From contig JBAXFU010000002.1 in NCBI GenBank assembly GCA_037139735.1, positions 1 through 64,000 of the forward strand: a stretch of 64,000 nucleotides of DNA, written 5' to 3'. Position numbers and translations under genes: made by a program. The notes below the pieces were generated by a model. That model was not told the origin of the DNA. It made no database searches and saw only the letters and a list, made by a program, of their open reading frames with translations. How positions within the stretch are numbered: position 1 is the stretch's first letter; every line of letters begins with the position of its first letter. This document shows positions 1-8,423 of the stretch, piece by piece. The stretch comes from UBA2402 sp037139735 (lineage in GTDB: Bacteria; Planctomycetota; Phycisphaerae; Phycisphaerales; UBA1924).

Positions 1-56
1 GTTCCGTTGATCCGGTTCCGTTGATCCGGTTCCGTTGATTTGGTTCCATTGATTTG
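1..56. repeat. Tandem 14-bp repeat, four units, cut by window edge
   Basis: Four head-to-tail units of GTTCCGTTGATCCG fill the first 56 bases. The first two are identical, the third ends in TTTG, and the fourth also has CCATT for CCGTT. The array runs off the left edge, so its total length is unknown. It sits 14 bp past the stop codon of the permease gene. Progressive divergence toward the gene suggests an expanding or decaying minisatellite. Function unknown. Confidence 0.85.
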
Positions 57-70
57 GCCGGGTTCCGCGG

Positions 71-1954
71 TCACACCCGGAAGATCGACCCCATCTTCCT
101 GCCCAGCAGCAGGCTCGTGGCGACGATGGTCACCGTCAACAACGCCATGCCCCACACGCCCATCGCGCTGGCGATGTAGGGACCGTCGCCCAGACGATCC
201 ATGAACGCCCAGATCTGCTTGGTGATCGGGAAGTCGGACGCCTGCTGCGCCAAGAGCAGCGAATCGCTCACTTCCAGCATCGAGAAGCTGAAGACCAGCA
301 GTCCGCCCGCGATGATGTTGGCGGCAATCAGCGGCACGATCACGCGGCGCACCGCGGTGAATCGGCTCGCGCCCAGGTTGACGGCCGCTTCCTCGAGTTC
401 GCCGCTCGTCTGTTCCAGTCCGGCGATCGTCGAACGCACGATGTACGGCAGACGCCTGGTCGCGTACGCCACGATCAGGAACGGCACCGGACTCGGATCG
501 ACCGCGAAGATGCTCGCGAAGGATGACAGCGGTCCGTTGGCCCCAAAGGGCCACTCGAGGCTGATCGCCACATAGCCGAAGGCCATGACCAGGCCCGGGA
601 CCGCCAGCGGGAGCATGCACAACGCGTCAAGCAGTCCGCGGCCGACCACCTTCGTGCGCACGATCATGTACGCCACCAGCACGCCCGCCACGCAGTCGAT
701 CAGCATCGCGGCGGAGGCGAGCATCAGGCTGTTGCGGATCGAGCCGAACGCCTCCGCCGCGCCAAGGGCCTCCCCGTAGTGATCCCCCGTCAGCGAGGTC
801 GGCAGCGCCGTCTTGTACCACTGCCCGGGCACGGTCACGCTCGTCAGCACCACGCCCACATGCGGCATCACCGCCGCCGCCGTCACCAGCGCGAACGCGC
901 CCGTCGCCACCCACGCCGACATGCCGGTCAGCGGCTTCTCGCCGCCGGCCCGCGACGCTTTCGAGTACATCGCGTACCCCTGCCCGCCGAAGAGCTTCTT
1001 CCCCACGAGGTAGAGCAGGATCGCCGCCCCCAGCATGAACGCCGTCAACACGTACGGCCGAGACGAGTTCTCGACCTCCTTGAGGCCGTTGAAGATCTGC
1101 ACCGACGTCACGTCGTTGTAGCCGAACATCAGCGGCGTGCCCAGTTCGGTGAATGACCAGATGAAGACGATGGTCGCGCCCGCGAAGATGCCGGGTCGGA
1201 TCAGCGGCAGCGTGATCCTGAAGAACCGCCGCCACCCCTTCGCGCCCAGCGTTTCGGCCGCCTCGCCGAGCGCGGGATCGAGGTTCGCGAGCGCGGCCGT
1301 GGTGTTGAGGAAGATGATGGGATAGAGCGACAATGCCTGCGCGAGCACGACGCCGAAGAACTTGGCCTCCCCCAGCACGTCGAGGTGGGTTCCCAGGAGC
1401 GAGTTGACGGCCCCTTCGCGTCCGAGCAGGGCGCGAATGCCGATGGCGCCGACGAAGGGCGGGATGATCATCGGGACCAGCACCGCCGCGCTGAAGAACT
1501 TCTTGCCGGGGAAGTCGTGCAGGGCGGCCAGCACGGCCAGTGGCAACGCGATCGCGATCGAAAGCGCCGTCGTGGCCGTCGCGACCGTGAACGAGTTGAG
1601 CAGGCCCCGCACCACCCTGGGGTCTTCGATGGCCATCCGAACGTGGCGGAGGGAGAAGCCGCTTCGCGTCGCGGGATCGTCGTAGAACCCGCCTCGCACG
1701 GTCATCAGGATCGGATAGACCAGACACAACCCCAGCACCGTCAGCATCGCGGCCAGCATCAGGTGCTGACGCCCGCTGCGGCCCCCGCGGAGCCAGACAC
1801 GGAACAGGCCGGCGGCGACGCCCAGCCATGCCAGAAACGACCAGTCGCCCGGCAGCAACGACGCGGCGAGCATCCCGCCGGCGGCGATGGCGAGTCCGGT
1901 GAGCGCCGCGAACCACGGCCTGGGAGCAGATGCAAGAGTGGGGAGGTTGGCCAT
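71..1954 (-). CDS. ABC transporter permease, two fused membrane domains (Fe3+/ThiP-type)
   Basis: The 627-residue inner-membrane protein carries two copies of the binding-protein-dependent permease domain. Each has an EAA loop that docks the ATPase: EAAETLGAKGWRRFF in the first half and EAAVNLGASRFTAVRR in the second. This fused layout is typical of the FbpB/SfuB/ThiP family, which imports ferric iron, thiamine or similar small solutes with a periplasmic binding protein and an ATPase. Neither partner is in the window; they may lie beyond the left edge, downstream on this strand. I start at the ATG at 1954 (MANLPTL...) because the frame farther upstream is low-complexity and reads into the divergent promoter region. 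Substrate cannot be read from sequence; iron is the commonest assignment. Confidence 0.85.
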   Translation of the reverse strand: MANLPTLASAPRPWFAALTGLAIAAGGMLAASLLPGDWSFLAWLGVAAGLFRVWLRGGRSGRQHLMLAAMLTVLGLCLVYPILMTVRGGFYDDPATRSGFSLRHVRMAIEDPRVVRGLLNSFTVATATTALSIAIALPLAVLAALHDFPGKKFFSAAVLVPMIIPPFVGAIGIRALLGREGAVNSLLGTHLDVLGEAKFFGVVLAQALSLYPIIFLNTTAALANLDPALGEAAETLGAKGWRRFFRITLPLIRPGIFAGATIVFIWSFTELGTPLMFGYNDVTSVQIFNGLKEVENSSRPYVLTAFMLGAAILLYLVGKKLFGGQGYAMYSKASRAGGEKPLTGMSAWVATGAFALVTAAAVMPHVGVVLTSVTVPGQWYKTALPTSLTGDHYGEALGAAEAFGSIRNSLMLASAAMLIDCVAGVLVAYMIVRTKVVGRGLLDALCMLPLAVPGLVMAFGYVAISLEWPFGANGPLSSFASIFAVDPSPVPFLIVAYATRRLPYIVRSTIAGLEQTSGELEEAAVNLGASRFTAVRRVIVPLIAANIIAGGLLVFSFSMLEVSDSLLLAQQASDFPITKQIWAFMDRLGDGPYIASAMGVWGMALLTVTIVATSLLLGRKMGSIFRV

Positions 1955-2179
1955 GCGTGAAGGCGAGTGTAGAGACTCGAGCCGTGATCGCTCGCCATGA
2001 CCAGAGATGGCGGACGGTTCGTGTTCGGTATTCAGGGCTCCCTCTTTGACACTTCTCGGCCCTTCGCTTACGATGGGCCCCAATATGGGGGATGTCTTCG
2101 GTGCGGCCCGTGGGGCCACCGGCGGCCTCCGCAGCCGTCACGAGTTGGAACGTTCACACCTGACCGTACAGGGGTCTCC

Positions 2180-3208
2180 ATGGCGAAGAAAGTACCCGCT
2201 GCCTCGAAAAAAGTGCCCGCCAAGGCACCAAAGGCCGCCCCTGCCGTGAAGAAGGTCGCCTCCAAGCCCAAGACGGTGGTCGCCTCCAAACCGGTGCCCG
2301 CGGCCAAGCCCACGCCCACAGCGAAGCCCACGCCCGCAACCAAGCCCGCGGCAACGGCGAAGTTCGCGTCAACGGCGAAGCCAACGCCAACGGCGAAGCC
2401 AACGCCTGCCCCGAAGCCCGCACCCAAGGCGCCGGCCGCACAGGCGCCGACGGCCAAGGTCGCTGCGTCCAAGCCCCCCGCGAGCAAGCAGCCCTCCGCC
2501 GCAGCCAAGCCGGCCGCGAAAAAGGTGAGCCAAGCCCCCGAGGCTCCGAAGAAGCCCGCGACGTTGGCTCAGGCGCCCGCGGTCGTCAAGGCCGAGTCGC
2601 CCGCGGCAGCCCCCGCCAAGCCCGCTGCCGCCAATCAGCCGCCGCGGCCGATCAAGCGTCCCAAGGCTCCTCCGCCGGTGACGCAGATGCCGCCGGGCAT
2701 GGGTCGCCTGTTGGACCCCAAGGGGCCGACCCGCAAGCCGCTGATCCCCTCCGGACCCAAGGCGCAGGCCATGCGTCCGCTGGGAGCGCATGGCGTCGAC
2801 ACGGCGGAAGTGCAGAAGGTCGAGTCGAAGTGTCCGTTCAACAAGCGGGAGTTGGAGCGTTTCCGCCAGATGCTCCTTCGCAAGCGATCGGAGTTGGTCG
2901 GCGACATCAGCACGATGGAGAATGAAGCGCTGCGAAGCGAGTCGGGCGCGCTGTCCAACTCGCCCAACCACATGGCCGAGCAGGGGTCCGAGGCGTACGA
3001 CCAGTCCCTCTCGCTCGATCTTGCCGCGGCAGACCGCAAGCTCATCCGCGAGATCGACGACGCGCTCGTCCGCATCGCCGAGGGTGTCTACGGCCTTTGC
3101 CAGCTGACCGGCAAGCCGATCAAGCCCGAGCGACTCGAGGAACTTCCGTGGGCCCGATATTCGATCGAGGCTGCACGCGAGATGGAACGTCAGTCGATGC
3201 GATCGTGA
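2180..3208 (+). CDS. DksA/TraR-like protein with long Lys/Ala/Pro-rich N-terminal tail
   Basis: The 342-residue protein has two parts. Residues 1 to about 210 are a low-complexity KPTPTAKPTPA-like tail, strongly basic, resembling histone H1 C-terminal tails. Residues about 220 to 342 match the DksA/TraR fold: a helical hairpin (KRELERFRQMLLRKRSELVGDIS) and the end region YGLCQLTGKPIKPERLEELPWARY. In family members this region is a four-cysteine zinc finger; here only one cysteine remains, so zinc is probably not bound. DksA proteins bind RNA polymerase through the secondary channel. The start is the ATG at 2180, preceded by AGGGG; upstream codons are not conserved-looking. The stop overlaps the GTG start of lspA, so the two are translationally coupled. 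Confidence 0.85.
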   Translation: MAKKVPAASKKVPAKAPKAAPAVKKVASKPKTVVASKPVPAAKPTPTAKPTPATKPAATAKFASTAKPTPTAKPTPAPKPAPKAPAAQAPTAKVAASKPPASKQPSAAAKPAAKKVSQAPEAPKKPATLAQAPAVVKAESPAAAPAKPAAANQPPRPIKRPKAPPPVTQMPPGMGRLLDPKGPTRKPLIPSGPKAQAMRPLGAHGVDTAEVQKVESKCPFNKRELERFRQMLLRKRSELVGDISTMENEALRSESGALSNSPNHMAEQGSEAYDQSLSLDLAAADRKLIREIDDALVRIAEGVYGLCQLTGKPIKPERLEELPWARYSIEAAREMERQSMRS

Positions 3209-3885
3209 GCGTCGAGCCCACCACCCCCTCTTCACGTCAACCGCCTTCGCCAGCCCGCGGCGGGGCTGGTGCTCTGCTCCCTGCGTGGCGATCGCGGGCG
3301 GCGTGGTCGATGCTGGCGGCCGTGACCATTGGTGGCCTGGTCGCCGACCTCTGGTCCAAGCATCTTGCCTTCCAGCGCGTCGCGGGCGAACCCGTGCTGG
3401 TGATCCGCGAGGAAGTGCTCGCGGCGAGGTACTTGGGCGATCTCATCCCGCTGCACGCGCCCGTCAACGTGGTGCCGGGGTTGCTCGACTTCACCCTCGT
3501 CCTCAATCCCGGCGCCGTCTTCGGCATGGGGGCGGGGCAGCGGACGTTCTTCATCTTCTTCACCGCCTGCGCCATCGCGTTCGGTCTGTGGCTCTTCGGC
3601 TGGATGACGAACGCGAGAGAGCGGTTCGCTCACGCGGCGGTGGGACTCCTGCTCTCGGGCGGGCTCGGCAACCTCTACGACCGCTTGGTCTACGGCTGCG
3701 TCCGCGACTTCATCCACCCGCTGCCGGGCGTCGTGGCCCCATTCGGCGTGCGGCTGCCGTGGGGCAACGAGATTTGGCCGTGGGTCTCCAACGTCGCCGA
3801 CCTCTGGCTCATCATCGGGATCGGCGTTCTTGTCATTCGCTCGATTCGCGCTCCGGGGCCCGCGGCCTCGATGCCCGCGCAGTGA
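3205..3885 (+). CDS. lspA: Lipoprotein signal peptidase (signal peptidase II)
   Basis: LspA is an inner-membrane aspartyl protease that removes signal peptides from prolipoproteins. The 226-residue product has four hydrophobic segments and the family motifs LVLNPGAVFGMGAG (about 98-111), GGLGNLYDR (152-160), VRDFI with catalytic Asp168, and NVADL with catalytic Asp199. It is longer than the usual 160 or so residues, through a cytosolic N-terminal extension of about 30 residues and an extra stretch (about 60-90) in the first periplasmic loop. I choose GTG at 3205, which overlaps the upstream stop codon by four bases (GTGA). Several lipoproteins in this window are likely substrates. Confidence 0.92.
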   Translation: MSVEPTTPSSRQPPSPARGGAGALLPAWRSRAAWSMLAAVTIGGLVADLWSKHLAFQRVAGEPVLVIREEVLAARYLGDLIPLHAPVNVVPGLLDFTLVLNPGAVFGMGAGQRTFFIFFTACAIAFGLWLFGWMTNARERFAHAAVGLLLSGGLGNLYDRLVYGCVRDFIHPLPGVVAPFGVRLPWGNEIWPWVSNVADLWLIIGIGVLVIRSIRAPGPAASMPAQ

Positions 3886-3916
3886 GCGCGAGATGAGTGT
3901 GCGACAACCCCGGCCT

Positions 3917-3930
3917 GCGACGTTCGTCGC
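3917..3930. terminator. Short hairpin between convergent lspA and yggS-like genes
   Basis: GCGACGTTCGTCGC is a perfect palindromic hairpin in the 110-bp gap between two convergent genes. There is no T-tract, so intrinsic termination is doubtful; it is the only structured element I see in the gap. Confidence 0.25.
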
Positions 3931-3995
3931 GGCGTGAACGTTGGACATGGTCATGAACGCGGGGGAAGCGGGTCGAGACCGGTGGCCTCGCGGGC

Positions 3996-4883
3996 TCAGT
4001 CCTCGGTGTCGTCGCGCTCGACCGGCGGCTCATGCTGCGTGACGGCGGGTTCGCCGAAGATCGCGCTCCCGACGCGAACGATGTTCGCGCCCTCCGAGAT
4101 GGCCACCTCGAAGTCGCCCGACATGCCCATCGAGAGGATGTTGAACGGCGCGCCCTCTCCCAGCCGAAGCGTGCGCATCTCCTCGAAGAGTTCGCGACAA
4201 CGCCCGAACGTGCCCCTCGTCTCCTCGGGATCCGCCGTCTCGGCCGCCATCGTCATCAAGCCGCGGACCCGGACGTTGATCATCGTCGAGATCTGTTCCG
4301 CGAGCGGGATGGCCGCGGGCGGGAGGCACCCGAACTTGCTGGCCTCGCCCGAGCAGTTCACCTGGATCAGCACGTCGATGGGCTGGTCGCGCTTGAGCGC
4401 GATGGCCTGAAGCTCTTCCGCGAGGCGAAGCGAGTCGACGGAGTGGATGAGTCTCGCGACGTCGCAGACCTTCTTGGCCTTGTTCCGTTGAAGGTGACCG
4501 ATCATGTGCCAGCGAACGCCGTCTCGCCCGCCCGGCAGGTTCGTCAGCGGCTTGAGCTCCATCCCGACGTTCTCCTGGAAGAGCGTCTCGGCGGATTCCT
4601 GGCTGCGGGTCTTGCGGGTCGTGGCGTGGATGTTCTGGCGCGTGAAGAACTCGTCCACGATCGCCGCGTGCTGCAACAGCGTCTGTGCCTTGTTCTCGCC
4701 GAAGTCGCGGTGCCCGAGCGCGAGCAACGCCTTGATCTGCTCGGGCACGGCGTACTTGGTCACCGCGACGAGGATGATGTCGCTCGGACGACGGCCTGCT
4801 TGCTTGGCGGCCCTGGCCACTCGGTCGCAGACCTCGGCGTAGCGGGACGCGATGAGCTCGGGAGATGTCGCCATGCTGGCCAT
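3996..4883 (-). CDS. YggS/PROSC-family pyridoxal phosphate homeostasis protein
   Basis: The protein is a single-domain PLP-binding TIM barrel related to the alanine racemase N-domain. Members buffer pyridoxal phosphate and influence amino-acid balance; no catalysis is established. The PLP lysine is Lys43 in LVAVTKYA; FGENKAQ, WHMIGHLQRNK, SMGMSGDFEVAI and VRVGSAIFG are diagnostic. At 295 residues it exceeds the usual 230 or so. The excess lies between HAAIVDEFF and WHMIGH, where about 45 residues are inserted before the conserved H-x-IGxLQxNK motif. Start at ATG 4883 is supported by AAGGA upstream; ATG 4874 is an alternative. Confidence 0.9.
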   Translation of the reverse strand: MASMATSPELIASRYAEVCDRVARAAKQAGRRPSDIILVAVTKYAVPEQIKALLALGHRDFGENKAQTLLQHAAIVDEFFTRQNIHATTRKTRSQESAETLFQENVGMELKPLTNLPGGRDGVRWHMIGHLQRNKAKKVCDVARLIHSVDSLRLAEELQAIALKRDQPIDVLIQVNCSGEASKFGCLPPAAIPLAEQISTMINVRVRGLMTMAAETADPEETRGTFGRCRELFEEMRTLRLGEGAPFNILSMGMSGDFEVAISEGANIVRVGSAIFGEPAVTQHEPPVERDDTED

Positions 4884-5056
4884 CCTTGGAATCCTTTCGC
4901 GAATGACGGGCGGACAGGGCACGCCCTCCGGGAGATCGCGGGGGGCTCGCATCCATTTCGAGCCGTCGCGTGAACTATAGAAGCATATCGTCCGACGCGG
5001 CGGAGAGTTCCAGCCGTCGTCTCGAGCACCCCTGCACTCCGGAAAGCACTCGCATC

Positions 5057-5542
5057 ATGACCACGCAAGCCTCGTCGCCCCGTCAGTCTCCAGTCGCCGT
5101 CGGCGACATCGCTCCCGACTTCACCCTCAAGACGCAGGACCGAGCCGATTGGACCCTCTCCAACGAGCTCAAGAAGGGTGATGTCGTGCTGTGTTTCTAT
5201 CCCCTCGCCTTCACGGGCGTCTGCTCCACCGAGATGAAGTGCGTGAACGAGGAGATGAAGGCGTGGAGCGACAAGGGGGCGCAGGTCGTCGGCGTCTCGT
5301 GCGACAGCTTCGCCGCAAACAAGGCCTGGGCCGAACAGGAAGGGTTCCGCCAGACGCTCCTCTGCGACATGCACCGGGACGTTTGCAAGGCCTATGGGCT
5401 GTACTGGCCCGATCTCAACGTCTCCCAACGCGGCACCGTCGTCGTCGGCAAGTCCGGAGACGGCAGGGGGGTCGTGAAGTTCGTCCAGGCTCGCCAGCCC
5501 GGCAACGCCATGAAGTGGGAAGAGGTTCTCAGCCAGCTGTGA
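5057..5542 (+). CDS. Peroxiredoxin (AhpE/BCP-like thioredoxin-fold peroxidase)
   Basis: The product reduces peroxides through a peroxidatic cysteine. The 161-residue protein has the thioredoxin-fold signature FYPLAFTGVCSTEM, with Thr53 and peroxidatic Cys56. Cys62 follows six residues later; the classic BCP resolving cysteine is five residues after the first, so this may be a 1-Cys AhpE-type enzyme or use Cys62 differently. Start at ATG 5057 follows GGAAAG; the frame extends upstream but without family similarity. The gene diverges from the YggS-like gene over a 173-bp intergenic region. Cytoplasmic; no signal peptide. Confidence 0.9.
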   Translation: MTTQASSPRQSPVAVGDIAPDFTLKTQDRADWTLSNELKKGDVVLCFYPLAFTGVCSTEMKCVNEEMKAWSDKGAQVVGVSCDSFAANKAWAEQEGFRQTLLCDMHRDVCKAYGLYWPDLNVSQRGTVVVGKSGDGRGVVKFVQARQPGNAMKWEEVLSQL

Positions 5543-5595
5543 CCCCCCTGCTCGCCGCCGGCTGATGTCGGCCGGAGCTCGCCCCCGCCCGAACG

Positions 5596-6108
5596 ATGAT
5601 GTGCCCCGCGGCGCCATTCCTGATCGTCGATGCGGTCGATCCCCGCCGCGTTGATGCCGCTCGGTCGCTCATGATCGAGTATCGCGACAGCATCGCCACG
5701 TCGCTGGTGTCGCAGAACTTCGATGCCGAAATGGCCGGACTGCCTGGCCGCTACGCGTCGCCGTCGGGCTGCATCCTCTTGGCCCTCACGCCGGAGGCGG
5801 GCCCGGTCGGTTGCATCGCGTTGCGGGAGATCGATGCCGGGCCGCTCGGTCGGACCTGCGAGATGAAGCGTCTGTACGTCCGGCCCTCGCACCGGCGGTT
5901 CGGCGTCGGCGGGGCGATGTGCCGCGAGTTGATCGCCCGGGCCACGTCGTTGGGATACGCCGCCATGCGCCTTGACACCGACAAGGCGATGACGCCGGCG
6001 GTCACGCTCTACCGGTCGCTTGGGTTCCAGCCCATCGCCAAGTACAACGACGACCCGATCCCCGACACGCTCTTCTTCGAGTTGGCGTTGGGCCCCGCCC
6101 GGCGGTGA
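5596..6108 (+). CDS. GNAT-family N-acetyltransferase
   Basis: The 170-residue single-domain protein shows the acetyl-CoA binding block: strand MKRLYVRPSHRRFGVGGAMC, with the R-x-x-G-x-G pyrophosphate loop, then TPAVTLYRSLGFQPI near the C-terminus, the usual last helix and strand. The N-terminal segment (ARSLMIEYRDSIATSL) resembles acetyltransferases of small substrates such as YjdJ/YitI-type proteins. It follows the peroxiredoxin gene by 53 bp on the same strand and may be co-transcribed. Substrate unknown. A second in-frame ATG lies at 5599. Confidence 0.85.
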   Translation: MMCPAAPFLIVDAVDPRRVDAARSLMIEYRDSIATSLVSQNFDAEMAGLPGRYASPSGCILLALTPEAGPVGCIALREIDAGPLGRTCEMKRLYVRPSHRRFGVGGAMCRELIARATSLGYAAMRLDTDKAMTPAVTLYRSLGFQPIAKYNDDPIPDTLFFELALGPARR

Positions 6109-6130
6109 TCGACGCCCCCGGCCTGCCCGT

Positions 6131-6165
6131 TTCCATTATACATAATCTATATTATCGGACTTATT
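6131..6165. terminator. AT-rich island with inverted repeats between convergent genes
   Basis: This short stretch is far more AT-rich than its surroundings. It holds ATTAT, ATAAT and ATTAT at 6135, 6142 and 6151, so two alternative small hairpins can form (loops of 2 and 4). It lies between the ends of two convergent genes, which fits a bidirectional termination zone, but no GC-rich stem accompanies it. Confidence 0.3.
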
Positions 6166-6208
6166 GGCGGGCTTGGGTGGGGGCCTTGGCTGGCGGCAAT
6201 GGCCGGGC

Positions 6209-7738
6209 TCAAGGGCTCAGTCGCACGATGAACCCGAAGGCGTCCTCGTGCACCACCCTGCCCAGTCCTGAGACGCACGACGTCTGCCGAGGTGCCGCGG
6301 GCGGTTCCGCCAGTCCCAGGCCGATGAGCAGGTCGTGACGCCAGGAACCCGGCGGGTCTGGCGTGAAGGTCCGGTGAATGCCGCAGATGTACGCCGCACC
6401 GCGCGACTTCAGGTCGGCCACCGTGGCCGGGTCCAGTTGCTCGGGGCTCAGGAGCCAGCCCTTGGCGCCGGCATGATGCAGCAGCGACGGGTCGCCGGTT
6501 TGCCGTGACGAGACCACGATGACGGGCAGGGGGGATGCGCCGAGCGACTGCATCGCGTGAGCGGTCGCCGTCAGGGCCGCGGCATGCCGCCGGGCGGTGC
6601 CCGCGTACTCGATGAGCCGCCCGGGACCCAGCACCGCCACGGAAAGCATCGCCGCCACGACGAACCATCCCCGGCCTCGCATCGCCGCCCCCGCCACGCC
6701 ACGACCGGCGAAGAACGCCAGGGGCAGCGACCATGGCAACTGGTAGTACTCGTGAAGGTCGTTGCCCTTCGAGGCGATGGCCGTGCCGGCCAGCAGCGCG
6801 ATGAGCCAGACGTCGAAGAGCCGTTCCTCCGCCGACCACCTTGCGCGCATCCATCCTGCCACGGCCAGGGCCGCGGCACCCCACGCGAGATGTCGTTCCA
6901 TCAGTCGTTCGACCAGCATCCTGTACCAGAACCCGGGCGATGCGGCGAGCGTCCAATCGGCGAACTTGTCCGAACGGAGGATTCCGAACGAAAGCCCGGT
7001 CTCGTGTCCCAAGCGGTTCGCCCACCACATCCAGCCTCCCGCCACCCCCAGCACCCCCGCCGCGAAGAGCCACGCACGCGCGTCGCGCAGCGGCCGCCCG
7101 AAGGCGTCGGGCCCCGCTGCAGGCCGCACCGAAAGCAGGATCCAGAGGAGCACCAGCCCAAGGCAGAGCGCGGTGGGCTTGAGCAGCACGGCCAAGGCGA
7201 TGCAGGAGAAGGAGGCCCATCCATGCCACCCGCCGTCGCCCTGGCGCCAGCGAAGGAAGTGATGCACTCCGCCGACCGATGCCGCGATCATCCACGACTC
7301 GGGCATGAACGCGGCCCCGTAGTAGACGTTGAGGGGCAAGATGGCGAAGAGCAGGGCCGACCACCTCGCGACGACGGGGCCGCTGGTGCGAGTCGCGAGA
7401 CGCAGGAGCCACCAGCATGCCGCGACTCCTCCGAGCGCCGCGGCGATCCGTCCGACGGCGTCGTGGACGCCGACGAGTCGATACGCGGCCGCGACGACCC
7501 AAGGAAAGAGCGGGAACTCCATTTCGACGTAGCCCGGCCCATCACCCCGCCAGTCCACTCGGGGCCGCAGGAGGTTCATCGATTCGGTCGCGAAGTTGCT
7601 CGCCACCGACGCGGTGTCGCACTGTCTCCAGCCGTGCACGCCCGCGAGCGGCATCCACGCCAACGCCAAACGAAGCGACAGGCACGCGACGAGGATGGCC
7701 CCCGTGATCCAGGCCGAGTTGCCCCGTTCCGGCTTCAT
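6209..7738 (-). CDS. Glycosyltransferase family 39-like integral membrane protein
   Basis: The 509-residue protein has about ten hydrophobic segments starting at residue 10. The first loop reads GVHGWRQCDTASVASNFA, resembling the acidic first periplasmic loop of ArnT/PMT-family (GT-C fold) glycosyltransferases, which use polyprenyl-phosphate sugars to glycosylate lipids or proteins outside the membrane. Charged loop GDGPGYVEMEFPLFPW (about 65-80) is also typical. The C-terminal soluble part contains a possible sugar-binding domain. The ATG overlaps the stop codon of the SYLF lipoprotein gene by one base (TGATG), indicating coupling. Donor and acceptor are unknown. Confidence 0.75.
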   Translation of the reverse strand: MKPERGNSAWITGAILVACLSLRLALAWMPLAGVHGWRQCDTASVASNFATESMNLLRPRVDWRGDGPGYVEMEFPLFPWVVAAAYRLVGVHDAVGRIAAALGGVAACWWLLRLATRTSGPVVARWSALLFAILPLNVYYGAAFMPESWMIAASVGGVHHFLRWRQGDGGWHGWASFSCIALAVLLKPTALCLGLVLLWILLSVRPAAGPDAFGRPLRDARAWLFAAGVLGVAGGWMWWANRLGHETGLSFGILRSDKFADWTLAASPGFWYRMLVERLMERHLAWGAAALAVAGWMRARWSAEERLFDVWLIALLAGTAIASKGNDLHEYYQLPWSLPLAFFAGRGVAGAAMRGRGWFVVAAMLSVAVLGPGRLIEYAGTARRHAAALTATAHAMQSLGASPLPVIVVSSRQTGDPSLLHHAGAKGWLLSPEQLDPATVADLKSRGAAYICGIHRTFTPDPPGSWRHDLLIGLGLAEPPAAPRQTSCVSGLGRVVHEDAFGFIVRLSP

Positions 7739-8304
7739 CAGTTCAGGTTGGAGTCGATCCAGAACTTGTTGGCCTGGAGCGTGATCTGGAACGCGCCGCC
7801 CAGTTCGGTCAGTTGATACACGTCGATCTCCTGCATGCTCTCGGCGTTGGTGGAGGAAGCCTCGACATCGCCCAGTTTCACGCCCGCAGTGGCGGTGCCT
7901 CGGATGTCCATGCCGTAGTTGATGAAGTCGTCGAGCACCTTCCGGTTGCGGAAGATCATCAGCACCTTGAAGTTGTGGGCGCCCACGCCGAAGCCGGCGC
8001 CTGAACCGTACATCCGCATGAAGGTGGTCGAACCGTCCGCCTCGGTGACGACGCCATAGGCATTTTCCGAACTGAAGACGAGCAACTGCAGGTTCGAGTT
8101 GGCGAAGTAGGCGTACCCGGCGGCCGCGCGCACGTCCTCGGCCAGTCGAGGCCGCCTGACGGAGAGGGCGCCGATCAGTTCATCTCGTTCTCGCAGCACG
8201 TTGGCGCGTCGCTCGGCGACCGTGCCGCCGTCGGGCCCGAAGACCGCGCGGCATCCCGTGAGCGAGCACAGCAGGACCAGCAGGAGCGGCAGAGTCGAAC
8301 GCAT
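7738..8304 (-). CDS. SYLF-domain (Ysc84-like) lipoprotein
   Basis: The 188-residue protein begins with a lipoprotein signal: hydrophobic MRSTLPLLLVLLCSLTGC, with lipobox LTGC and lipidated Cys18. The mature part matches the SYLF/lipid-binding domain: AAGYAYFANSNLQ, YGVVTEADGSTTFMRMYGSGAGFGVGAHNFKVLMIF, and the NFKVLMIFRNRKVLDDFI core. Bacterial members are periplasmic, outer-membrane-attached proteins of poorly known role, some linked to phosphoinositide-like lipid binding. Start is the ATG at 8304; the frame upstream lacks a signal. It precedes and overlaps the GT39-like gene. Confidence 0.82.
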   Translation of the reverse strand: MRSTLPLLLVLLCSLTGCRAVFGPDGGTVAERRANVLRERDELIGALSVRRPRLAEDVRAAAGYAYFANSNLQLLVFSSENAYGVVTEADGSTTFMRMYGSGAGFGVGAHNFKVLMIFRNRKVLDDFINYGMDIRGTATAGVKLGDVEASSTNAESMQEIDVYQLTELGGAFQITLQANKFWIDSNLN

Positions 8305-8423
8305 CGGTGATGTGCATGGAGAAGGGCCGAATGCGAGGGTAGTCCGGCGTCGGCGGGTGCCCCGCTCCCGGGCATCGCCGGGCTCGGGTACGCTTGAGGT
8401 CACCCACGGGAGCATTCACGCGC

